Assembly (NCBI GenBank): GCA_963576565.1
Contig: OY755047.1
Coordinates: 23,691,171 to 23,755,170 of the forward strand
Source: Aspidapion aeneum
Taxonomy: Eukaryota > Arthropoda > Insecta > Coleoptera > Brentidae
Direction of reading: 5' to 3'
Length of the DNA: 64,000 nucleotides
Below the pieces are notes generated by a model. It did no database searches. It was given only the letters and a program-made list of their open reading frames with translations, and was not told the origin of the DNA. The translations under genes were made by a program, and so were the position numbers. The first letter of the stretch is position 1. Every line of letters begins with the position of its first letter. Shown in pieces: positions 55,016-64,000 of this stretch.

Positions 55016-55470
55016 TTACTGGCTTTGGAGCTGATAGTCTGCTAATTTCTCTGGGGGTTTTCCTCTGGTTCTAGCACTGTGCAAAGTTTGAGTTTGCCAT
55101 AGGGCTAATTTGTCTTCTTTCACCAGGTCATGATAATGCAGTGGTAGAACCATTGGAACCTGCTGTAAGAAAGCTGTTAAAAGAGCCATTTTGACTATTA
55201 GTGTCACTTTAATATTGATGAAATTCTGGAAGGTCTTGTAGTGACTCTACTGCTCCAGAGCTATTAAAATAATTGTTATTTGATTGTAAAATGGGGGATT
55301 GCTTGTTTTAGAGGTTGCTCAATATGAGGGGAAGTTGGTGCAATAGCTTTAGTCTGGGTTACAGTTGTTTGTTGATTTTTATGTATGAGTAGTCTTCTGG
55401 TTGTTCTTGACTTCTCTGTTGGTTTTCACCAGATACTCTGTATGTGTGATATATTTTAAGGAAATAGAGA
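54990..55470 (-). pseudogene. Coding-like decayed sequence, Q/S/T/N-rich (unidentified)
   Basis: On the minus strand coding-like text appears in two frames. VSGENQQRSQEQPEDYSYI comes first. After a shift QQTTVTQTKAIAPTSPHIE follows. Then in the first frame NSSGAVESLQDLPEFHQY, SDTNSQNGSFNSFLTAG, PGERRQISPMANSNFA and TPREISRLSAPKPVRKMEG run to a final TAA. Three in-frame stops and one or two shifts interrupt it. The composition suggests the disordered tail of a regulatory protein. It may be a retrocopy or the dying 3' end of the gene whose exon-like pieces lie at 55922-57835. Confidence 0.35.
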
Positions 55471-55921
55471 CACGACAAACTTATCAAACTCAAATTTATA
55501 TGTGAAAATCAAAGAAGGAAAATATCAGTACTGTATACTCTAGCATTGTTTAGAGAGGCTCACCTCCGCCATTGTTAATTCATAAGCACAGGGAAATAAA
55601 AATAAACGATTTTTGACAAAAATATACCATGTGGCTGACAAATTGTTTATATGTTGCATGATTATAGATGTCATTCACCGCTGACGACTTAAATGATTTT
55701 AGTGAAACGCCAATGAACTTGACAAGAAAATAACAACCAAAAAATATGAATTTCAGTGACTTTGATGGGTTTGTCGCGTCTCTATTTGTTTAAAATATGT
55801 CATACATACAGGGTATCTTGTTTTTACCCGTTATTTCTTGATACTAGTCTGTGTTGCAAAGATATGTTGTTTTACCTATTTTTTTTTTATTGCAATTTAA
55901 TGTCAATGTATGTAGTGATAC

Positions 55922-55993
55922 CTGACTGATTCTTGGATCATCTAGAGCAGCTTTCATTTTGTTTTTAAAATGCCCTACAGCTCTTCTCCTCAA
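55922..55993 (-). CDS. Possible coding exon (unidentified)
   Basis: A 72-base segment lies between TTTCTTGTAG and GTATCACT on the minus strand. It is open in phase 0 and reads LRRRAVGHFKNKMKAALDDP followed by RISQ. Length, phase and amphipathic basic composition are exon-like. It is in phase with the end of 56855-57012. No domain could be named. Confidence 0.35.
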
Positions 55994-56300
55994 CTACAAG
56001 AAATTAATTACAATCCATTTAGTCTCTTTGATCTGTGGTGGGTCTTTTTGAGTTTTTTTGTGTGTTGCCTCCAAGTGGTTCAATGATTCTGGCCATTTAG
56101 TCTCTTTAATCTGTGCTGGGTCTTAAATCACAAAAATCTATGTATATATGCCCCATGACGTTTTCTTTGATCTATGGTGGGTATTTTTTGTGTGTTGCCT
56201 CCGGTGGTTCAATAATTCTGTCCATTTACTCCCTTTGATCTGTAGTGGGTCTTTTTGAGTTTTTTTGTGTGTTGTTTTCAAGTGGTTCATCACATAACAG
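55994..56300. repeat. Minisatellite of about 80-bp units
   Basis: GTCTCTTTGATCTGTGGTGG, TTTTTTGTGTGTTGCCTCCA and AGTGGTTCAATGATTCTG recur at about 56022, 56098, 56165 and 56228. The part reading GAACCACTTGGAGGCAACAC on the minus strand is also found in the exon-like segment near 56950, so the array seems seeded from it. Confidence 0.65.
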
Positions 56301-56329
56301 ATCGAATCTAAACCCTGCTTTAGTATTGG

Positions 56330-57185
56330 GTTTACCTATAACAATAAGAAAATACAGGGTTTTACTAAATTAAACAACCTTATTTTAAGAGGTGAAACTA
56401 TATATGATTTTTTAAGACAGAAATTGATAACAAAAGGTTTGCAGAAATATGTTTATAAGACTTTTAATAAGAGGGTGATGCTGAAAATTTTAAGATGCTC
56501 TGATAAAAGGTAATAATTTTTTTTGAAAAAAAATATAATTGAATGTAGTGGCAAACCTGGCGAATAATTTAGCTATCACCCAAAACTGTATAAAAATCTG
56601 ATCCTACACTAACTATAGTTTTTTTTTTATTTTGGCGGTTAAATCATGACATATTTCCATTAGTTTAAATGATAGAATGCCAATGAAAAACTGCCATTAT
56701 AAAAAAAAATACAAGTAATGGTGTCTCATGAGCTATGAGTATTTTAAATAAAATGTTATAATGATTTTTGGTCAAAGGCAAACGTTTCATACCAATGTTA
56801 AAAACCAAAAATCTCCAAATATTTTTAAAACATTTTAATTAAAAAGACACTCACCAGGATTTTTGCTATTGTTTTTTTGAAGATGATGATGAACATGTTG
56901 TAGCTATGATAGCTAATCCAGCTGTAAACACTGACCAGAACAACAGTGTTGCTTCCAAGTGGTTCACCACATAATGGATCAAATTTAAACCCCGCATTAG
57001 TATTGGGTTCACCTATAACAATAAGAAAATACAGCGTGTGACATAATTAAATAACCATATTTTAACAGGTGAATCTGTATATAATTTTTGAAGACAGAAA
57101 TTGGTACCTAACAAAAGGTTTGCGGAAATATGTTTATAAGAACTTTTTAAATGAGGGTTATGATCTGATCCTACACTTACTATGA
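56330..57185. repeat. Segmental duplication covering an exon-like piece and its upstream intron
   Basis: 56280-56600 and 56950-57185 match. Both have TTATTGTTATAG followed by GT-AACCCAATACTAA on the minus strand, and AGACAGAAATTG, AAAAGGTTTGC-GAAATATG and ATCTGATCCTACACT farther on. The left copy leads into the minisatellite instead of the donor. Confidence 0.65.
56855..57012 (-). CDS. Possible coding exon (unidentified)
   Basis: On the minus strand TTCTTATTGTTATAG precedes and GTGAGTGTC follows a 158-base segment open in two phases. The phase that joins 55922-55993 in frame reads EPNTNAGFKFDPLCGEPLG and then VSVYSWISYHSYNMF. The other phase gives a hydrophobic segment and stops before the donor. 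It cannot be joined in frame to the exon-like piece at 57734-57835 as drawn. Confidence 0.25.
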
Positions 57186-57733
57186 AAAAAGTAAATGTGT
57201 GTTGAAAAAATACATATTTCTCAACTCACAAGCTACAGCGATTTTTTTTGTACAATTTTATAATGCCCTTGTCACATTTAAAAAAAAGCTTACAAAATAC
57301 TTTTTTGTGTAGTTTTAGGCAAAACTGGCTGACACCATTCGAAAGAAAGGTCAAAATTTTATAGCTCCTTACAATTTCGTATCTATTGGACACAGGTGGT
57401 CAAGAAATAAATTTTTAAATTTAGCAATTTCAATTGTAAATAAAATTTTCAAGTGTAAAATGTTTACACCTTTTTCGAATGTTGAAAGTCAGTTTTGAAG
57501 CTTTTTAATAAAGGTTCTATAAAATTATATGAAAGACATCTCTGATCTGTAGGTTCATTGAATATTGGCTGAGAAACAGAGTGAAGGTTTTAAATCTACT
57601 CTTTTGATAGTTACTGTAGGATCAGATTTTCATTGTTTGGTTGCTAAATTATTGGCCACTACTGTATAGTATTATATAATTATACAAGTGACTCTTTTTG
57701 ATTCCAAGAAGAAAAGTATGTAGGCTATCTTAC

Positions 57734-57835
57734 CTTTTGCTAGGTGTGGGTAGCAAGTTTCTGGCTTTCAAAAAGTCAACTTGAGCTGGTGAGTCCTTGG
57801 TGGTGGTGGTTCTCACCTGCCAGGCCAATTGTGAC
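57734..57835 (-). CDS. Possible coding exon (unidentified)
   Basis: TTTTTTATTTACAG precedes and GTAAGATAG follows a 102-base minus-strand segment with one open phase, reading SQLAWQVRTTTTKDSPAQVD and FLKARNLLPTPSK. Both splice sites are good. The piece ends two bases into a codon. No known protein is recognised. Of the three exon-like pieces in 55.9-57.8 kb this has the best composition. Confidence 0.35.
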
Positions 57836-58974
57836 CTGTAAATAATTTTTTTATTTAATTTTACCTGATTTAAAGACTGTTAAAATGACAAGTTTGATAT
57901 GCTAAGATGAAGTTTTAATTTACTGTCATCAGAAAATATCTGTTCCTTCAGGGTATCAAATCAACCAGAGGTTTGGCAGACGATTTCACAGATTTTGGTA
58001 AAATTTGGATATATGGGTGGGATAAAAATTCCAAAATATTTTTTTTTCTGATACTTTTTTTTAATTAATTTTCAAAAATCGAAAACTTGACCCATTTTGG
58101 TCCAACACAGCGTCACAAAAATTAAAATATCTTGAGGACAACTTATCGCAGATTGATAAGATATAGCTCGTTATAAAGGCAATTTAAATACATTTCCAAC
58201 GATGTGTCACATAACCTATTATATTTGCATCCCCTTTTTTTGAAATTTGGAAAATAATTAATTTTTTTCAAAAAAGTCATTCTTGATTTTTTTGAAAAAA
58301 ATTTCTAAATGGGGACATTATGGGTTCATAGTAAAAAAAAAACCAAATAAAAGCAACAAAAATCTGAAGGAAAAAGTTATATTTTTAATATTAATTCGTT
58401 GTAGGTAAATTAAAGCTAACATAAAAATACCCCCTTTTTTTCATCCTCCCCCCCCAGGCAGTGTAAGTCTTTTTATGGGTCTAAAACTTGTGTTTTTATT
58501 TGTGCAAACTTGTTTATTCCTGTCATGTCTACTTTTTCATTGGTGAGTTATTCCCAGCCTATCAGACCAGACAATCTGTGCCTGTTTGATACAGGAAAAT
58601 TCCTGCAAGGAATTGTCGCAAAAACACGCCAGAATGCCGATTTCATTTATTTAAACCTGATCTGTTGATAGTGTTGCACTTCTATATTATACTATTAAAA
58701 ATGTAAAGAAATTAAAGATAATTCAAAAGATTGGTCTAAAATATTTGCGACCAGGTGTGGGGATAAAATTGAAGAAACATTCTGGAAAATTGAGAAATGT
58801 TTCAGAAAATATGTGCTGTGTGTCGAATGAAACTCATAAAGTTTTTAAAAAATAATTCGCCTGAAGCAGCAGTAGCAGATTTATGTATATTTTCATAGCT
58901 TGTTAAAACTAATTATTATTGATAGGAAGCAAGTCATTTTTATGGTATAAAGATTTTTGCCCGTTTTTACCGTC

Positions 58975-59750
58975 CTAGCCAGCATAGCAATGGCTAGAGA
59001 AGGTATTGTTTTCGACGAATTTTTTTTTTCAGATAACTCCAAAAATGTGTTATTTGTGAAGGGTGATCAGCTGCCCACAGTAGGTGTACAAATTTTTCTA
59101 CAGGACCCCACAGGATTGTACAGGACCCCGAGGGTACTGGCGCCTAAGGGGTGCCCAAGGGGGTGCCCGAATCATGATTAAGTACTAAGGCCGGCAAAGG
59201 CAAATCAGCTCTCTAAGAAAAATGAGTTTTTTTTTTTGGTCGCGAATTTTTTTATGGGCGCCTTTTCAGCCACAGAACTATACAGGACCCCAGAGGCAGA
59301 ACTATACAGGACTTGTACAGGACTATACAGGACATGTATAGTCCTACAGGACCAAAAATTTATTAAAGTTCTGTAGGACAGTGTACAAATTTGGTTCAGC
59401 TGATCACCCCTCGGTTGTTTGGGTGTATTTTGACCGGTCCACGATAGCTCCGAAACCGCTGAACCGATTTTCATGAGATTTAGTGCTTGTGTAACGATCT
59501 GAAAAAAGTTTAGTCGAAATCCATTAATGTTAATGACAGTGTTTTTACAGTTAAGGAATTCAAAAAATTATAATTTTTAAAGCAGCATCACATCAATATA
59601 CGGTTTTTGGAATATAGTAGAAGACATTTTTTTCAATAATTTGTATGAATATAAAAAATTCAGTAGAAGCTTTGGTTTCTGAAATATTTACATAAAATCT
59701 TTTTAGCTGGACCAATTCTCATGATACATACATACATACATAAATGAAAC
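58975..59750 (+). repeat. Dispersed repeat R5, copy 3, interrupted
   Basis: Begins GCATAGCAATGGCTAGAGAA near 58982, is interrupted at about 59060-59410, and continues with CGATAGCTCCGAAACCGCTG, CATTAATGTTAATGACAGTG and GAAATATTTACATAAA. Confidence 0.65.
59061..59409. mobile_element. MITE with GGGTGATCAGCTG ends, containing a hAT-MITE fragment
   Basis: GGGTGATCAGCTG at 59061 and CAGCTGATCACCC at 59397-59409 are inverted ends; GTACAAATTT follows at both ends. The middle holds repeats of TATACAGGAC, and at 59120-59275 a piece matching the reverse of the 4553-4785 hAT MITE (GGTACTGGCGCC, GGCCGGCAAAGGCAAA, TTTTTTTGGTCGCGA). Confidence 0.65.
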
Positions 59751-60189
59751 TATTTGTAAAAATTTTCATAATTTTCACTCTTTAATTAGATTATAACATT
59801 TATTTTTTTTCATACTGAACCCATGATTTCTCGATTTCAAAATGTGGCACATAGTTTCCAAAGCATTGATAAAAAAAATATTTTTTTTTCAAAAAAATCA
59901 GAAATGAATTTTTTGTTTTAATTAAAAAAAAATCAAAATTTCAAAATAAAAACTGATAAAAATATAATCGGTCATGTGACACATCTTTGGAAAGGTATTT
60001 CAACTACCTTTAAAACGAGCTACATCTTATAGACCTACAGTAAGTAATTCTCAAGATATTCTAATTTTTGTGAAGCTGTGTTGGACCAATTTCGATATTT
60101 GAAGATAAATTAAAAAAAAACTACTGATCAGAAAAAAAAAATTATTTGATATGAAATTACCCTTCAAATTAAAAAGATACAGATAGTCT

Positions 60190-61470
60190 ATAGTTCACTG
60201 GTCTATTTTTTAAGTAATGAGTGACAGGCTAAATTTCTAAATAAAAAAATAGCTTCATTTCACAAAAAATAGCCTCAAAAAAAAATAGTTGCAAGCCTGA
60301 TTAAGTACACCTTAATGGAAAAAGTTTGTGATTATTATTTGGCAAGTCTGAAATAAATCAAATTTATTTTTTGTGAACTTTTTCATTGACCAACTATATA
60401 CAGGGAGTTTCAAAATTCATTAACATAATTTTAGTGTTGAATTCTCTGAGTGATTCTAAGACAAAATTTTCATATAAATATAGGTCCTCAAACCCCTTGT
60501 TTTGAGATACAGGGTGTAATATTTTTTGTAGTTTTTGTCTATAGCTAGTCCAGTTTTTCAGATATTTAGCTCAAATTTGGCACATATATTTAGCTATAGG
60601 CACTCACTACACTATTAGACATGCCATATAATAGTAAAAATCTACAGGGTGATTCTTTTTCAGGGGTCTTGTCACCTTTTCCCCCTGATTTTTTTTTTGT
60701 AAGCCACTGGTAGATTTTAAAACAAGAAATAAAATAGCTGTTTCATTTGCAATTTTTTTTGTTTTTTGCAATATTTCACATCTCTAACTGTTTTAGAAAA
60801 AATCGCTGTTGAACCAAACACTTCTAAGTATCAGAAAATAAAAAAATATATGGGAACTATATCAAAACAAATTAATTAAAACACATTTGGTTCATCTCAA
60901 AACCGCAGAAAATATAAAAAAAACTAAATTTTAACACCCTGTAGGTATCTCTGACACTAAGTGTTTGTGGACCTATGCTTGTTTGTGGACCTATGCTTAT
61001 AAACTGTTTGTTTGTCTTGAAATCACTCAAGGAATTTAGCATTAAAATTATGTTATTGAATTTTGTCCCAAAAAAAAAGCATAAATTTTTCATTGTCCAT
61101 TTACTCAATGCAAAGTGTTTATTAAGGCATAGAGCAAGTAATTTTCAAACAAGGATGACATAGATATTTAGTAGGTATACTTGGTCTATCAAATCAAAAT
61201 TAGAATCTTTATTAATGCATATAGCAGTTACAAATAAAATAGTAGGTACTAACAGTATTGTCACATCAAAAAAAAATTATAATAATGCCATTTTATAAAT
61301 AAAATTACTAAAGTGCAAGTTATCATAATTCACACAATCAGAATATGACTTTTTATCACAACTTATAACTTATTTATTTATTTATTCATATATACCTATA
61401 TATAGGACCCTTGAAAGTTAGTCTAGTAGGTAGATAGGTAGTTATTAGGTTAGATAATATAAATCTGTAT
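60190..61470. other. No gene; several ACAGGGTG-like MITE ends
   Basis: ACAGGGAGTTTCAAAATTCA at 60402, ACAGGGTGTAATATT at 60509 and ACAGGGTGATTCTTT at 60644 face right; AACACCCTGTAGG lies near 60930. Pairings between them are unclear. Confidence 0.4.
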
Positions 61471-61531
61471 CTTTTATTTGCTTGTACGCTGTTGATATGT
61501 TAAATAAATAAAATACAATTTCAATATCTCA

Positions 61532-62423
61532 CTAGTTAATTTCTTTATAGCAAGAAAGAACCATCCTCTCCCACTCTTTCTCTGCACTCTCTCTAAGACC
61601 ACTAAAAAAAATCTGCCAAACTGAAATGGAACACCAAACAAACAAGTGCACAGTATACATTGTTGAATCATAATGCCTCAATAAAAATTTTACATTTGTC
61701 ATAAGACAATGGAAAGGTAATACCATGATTTCTCCCTAATGTCAATTACTGTCTTTTCTTGGGACAGTCCAGTGCACTTTATTAGTTTATTGAAATGAAG
61801 GGGGTAACAACTGACCCAAAATTTGTACATATGTTGCAAGTAATGTCATGTAAATATTTGAATAATGCCAAGAAATTCACACATAAATTACTGTAATGCC
61901 ATGCTAATTTATATGGTTAATGCAAGGTAAACAGTTGTTTCCCCCTTGATCGAAACTGCACTGACACAATTTTTAACAGTACCAAAACAGTGTTTGTCAC
62001 TCACTTTCTCAAAAGAATTTGGTACAGGTAATAAACTGTCTTACCAAGCCATATATTTTTGTTCCTGTAAATATGTAAACAAACCTACAAGTAGAATAAT
62101 TCATTGTGAGGTTAATCCTGTACCTTTATGATGTTTGAAGGTAAAAGTTGGGTTTAAACATATCTCAAATTCCCAACTGCTTTACATTGGTTCCTAAAAA
62201 TTTTAATGTAAGAAGACCATAGAAAATCACATTCAACCCCAAATACATTTTACCTTTACTAATCCCAGTGTCCGGTTGGATTCTGCTACAAAAACCCTTA
62301 ACAAACACACAACAGTTATAGATTATAATTATATCTACTGTATTCATAAACTAGAAGTCTGTAAATATATCAAACACGACAAAAATTCAAAAAACACCAC
62401 AAAAACAAGACATCTTCCGCCAT
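61532..62423 (-). CDS. Short multi-exon host gene candidate (unidentified)
   Basis: The last exon 61532-61620 follows GTTCCATTTCAG and, after one base, reads LADFFSGLRESAEKEWERMV then LSCYKEIN and TAG. Upstream, 62045-62064 (after CATATTTACAG, before GTAAGA) gives EQKYMA and joins it in phase. Using the alternative acceptor CTACTTGTAG it extends to 62084 and adds LFTYLQ. The piece 62254-62285 (before GTAAAATG) joins in either version. The start is probably ATGGCGGAAGATGTC at 62423; the first splice is not resolved. An AATAAA lies about 60 bases past the stop. The peptide is acidic/basic mixed, helical looking, and not a transposase. Phase agreement across three to four small exons is the main support. 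Confidence 0.45.
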
Positions 62424-62690
62424 TTTAGACGGATGCTTCATGATAAAATCAAAGTATAAAAGAGTTTGGTTTGGGCTGCCATGACCCACAGAACACAGTG
62501 CCCAACTTTTAGTAGCAAATTGCTTTCGATATGTCAAACGCATGGCGTCCCCACTTTTTCTATTTTGGTTGGTTGTGAAATCCAATCCGTTATTGTTCTA
62601 ATATCCGTGGGTAAAAAACGAATAGTGCGTTGGGTATCTATCAATAACACGTTTCCGTCACTATTATAGTATTTGTGCAGTAGCGGTTTG
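62424..62690. promoter_or_regulatory. Likely upstream region of the 62.4-kb gene candidate
   Basis: The space between the candidate start codon and the mariner remnant has higher CpG content than the surroundings (CGTTTGACATATCG, GGGGACGCC). A mariner directly upstream may have replaced older promoter sequence. Confidence 0.25.
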
Positions 62691-62723
62691 AAACAAACGT
62701 GTTTTTTTCTCGTGCCGAAAATC

Positions 62724-63330
62724 ATGTGTGACGAAAAACAGGAGCAACGTATCAATCTCAAATTTATCGTTAAATTGAAAAAAACTCCAACTAAGTGCTA
62801 TATTGCTGCAAGAGGCCTATGGGGACAATTCTCTTTCTCGTGCGCGTGTTTTTGAGTGGTGTAAGCGCTTTAGTGAGAGCCGAGAGACCACTGAAGATGA
62901 CCAGCGCCCAGGTCGCCCTGTGATTGTTTCAACTAAAAAAAACAGTGACCAAAATATGTCAGTTTTGGCAACATTGCGAGAACGAGTTCGTAAAAAACGG
63001 CCCGAGTTGTGGAAAAACAACTCGTAGATTTTGCACCAGGACAACGCACCTGCCCATAACGCATTATCTGTGAAGCAGTATTTGGCCAGTAAGTGCACTC
63101 CAGTGGTCGAACACCCGCCGTACTCACCAGATTTGGCACCGTGCGACTTTTTTTTGTTTCCGAGGATAAAATCTGCTTTGAAAGGGACCCGATTTGAGTC
63201 GATGAAAGCGGTAAAGCAAAAAACGGCAGAGCTCATAAAGGCCCTCACCAAAGAAGACTTGCAGCACTGCTTCGATCAATGGAAAAAACGTATGGAAAGG
63301 TGTGTGGCAAGGGGGGGGGGAGTATATTGA
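62724..63330 (+). pseudogene. mariner transposase with internal deletion
   Basis: ATG at 62724 opens CDEKQEQRINLKFIVKLKK. After a frameshift near 62803 comes the second helix-turn-helix (LQEAYGDNSLSRARVFEW, CKRFSES, then DDQRPGRPV). At about 62950 the text jumps to LRERVRKKRPELWKNNS, so roughly 140-150 residues including the first catalytic Asp (HDETW block) are missing. A TAG at 63025 replaces an expected Trp. Then LHQDNAPAHNALSV and YSPDLAPCDFFLFP give the second and third Asp with 34 residues between, the DD34D signature. The end is FDQWKKRMERCV. The ends of the element were not pinned down. Confidence 0.85.
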
Positions 63331-64000
63331 AGGGGCACATTCGAATGTGGAATAATTTTTATAATAAAATCCTTTTTCGTATAGCACGAAAATTCGCCTG
63401 ATATGTCAATGTTTTAGACCAGCGATTCTCAAACAACAAACAAAGCGGTAATTGAGGTTCCGCAAGACGTTAATAAAATAAAAAAATATTAATAAAATAA
63501 AATAGTCAATAGTGTCATGTTGTAAATAAAATAAATACTCTTAGTAGAGTAAAGTAAGTTTAGGAATTTGGACAGTTACCTGCTTACTCTGTGAAATGAG
63601 GTGCTGGTATTTCTTAATGACTCTTTAAGCTCATCAAACTCTAACTGTAAAACAAACTAAACAGAACGGCCACTTTATTGGAATTTCAGGCCCAGTTTCG
63701 AAGTGAATATCTAGAATTAGCTAATTTGCCTTTTGCTAGAACTTACCGTTGTAAAGTCGGATTTTCAAAGTATGCTCTTACAAAAACCGATCTAAAAAAA
63801 ATTCAGAATTTTATCATTTAAACGGGCTTGACAATGAAGTTGAATTATGGTACAACTTGTGAAGAGACAAAAAAATCAATAAAAAGAAGTTAAAAAGTTT
63901 GGAAGTAGCAGAAGTGGTAACGCAAGCGGATTTTTTTTTGCTCTACATATTTTACTTGCGATTTGTGCATGATTAGTGTACACCGAAAATTAGTTTCAGA
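63331..64000. other. No recognisable gene
   Basis: After the mariner 3' region (to about 63400) the sequence is anonymous. The acidic/basic text near 63690-63900 has no clean frame. Confidence 0.35.

Larger units (their letters stand above)
57960..60180. mobile_element. Foldback pair enclosing an R5 copy and a nested MITE
   Basis: About 380 bases at 57960-58345 are mirrored at 60180-59800: TTGGTCCAACACAGCGTCAC against GAAGCTGTGTTGGACCAA, TCCAACGATGTGTCACATAA against ATGTGACACATCTTTGGAAA, and ATTATGGGTTCATAGTA against TACTGAACCCATGA. Between the arms lie anonymous DNA and the R5 copy. Confidence 0.6.

Noticed and set aside
62817..63251. 144-codon minus-strand frame
   Set aside because: Antisense to the mariner transposase with recognisable DD34D motifs.
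1..64000. Integrated virus or bacterial transfer
   Set aside because: Apart from a short gypsy RT piece of retroelement type, no viral structural, replication or bacterial genes were seen.

Overview
The window reads as eukaryotic, repeat-dominated, AT-rich DNA from an arthropod, most likely an insect. The basis is the mix of mariner, hAT, pogo/Tigger-like, Penelope-like, gypsy and RTE/Jockey/I-type retroelement debris, short TTAGG runs, small introns and the lack of any compact operon-like coding. The order cannot be fixed from sequence alone. There is no bacterial gene set, no CRISPR array and no rRNA. Nearly all long open frames are transposon fragments, or shadows of them on the opposite strand.

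Layout. 1-3.1 kb: short tandem repeats and ends of two dispersed families, here called R3 and R4. 3.4-8.8 kb: a 1.3-kb foldback with a nested hAT MITE, then 3' parts of two different LINEs (family A 5.4-6.5 kb, family B 7.1-8.8 kb). 9-17.5 kb: mostly anonymous, with a pogo/Tigger-like MITE (10.58-10.93 kb), a cluster of repeats carrying a gypsy RT fragment (13.7-15.8 kb) and a palindromic MITE (16.95-17.47 kb). 18-26.6 kb: hAT MITE, R3, LINE pieces, composite foldbacks, and an R4 copy split by a 5'-truncated Jockey-like LINE. 27-29.1 kb: a 2.1-kb inverted-repeat structure. 30-36 kb: two notable pieces, a relic THAP-transposon 5' end and a pair of head-on hammerhead-ribozyme-like sequences (30.86-31.01 kb), then the fullest R3 copy, LINE pieces and a tRNA-Gly-derived sequence. 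36.6-46.3 kb: nested MITEs, mariner and Penelope remains, the second THAP copy with a readable zinc-finger exon, and a satellite-like array hit by an I-type LINE whose tail contains a perfect 60-bp palindrome between 12-bp direct repeats.

46.3-64 kb is poorer in recognisable coding transposons and looks partly genic. Isolated exon-like segments with splice signals occur on both strands. The best case is a short multi-exon gene on the minus strand at 61.5-62.4 kb, next to an internally deleted mariner at 62.7-63.4 kb. None of these host genes could be named.

The window is mainly a record of nested insertions. At least six insertions can be dated relative to their target because target-site duplications or interrupted repeats are visible. 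Boundaries given as 'about' are read by eye from repeat comparison.
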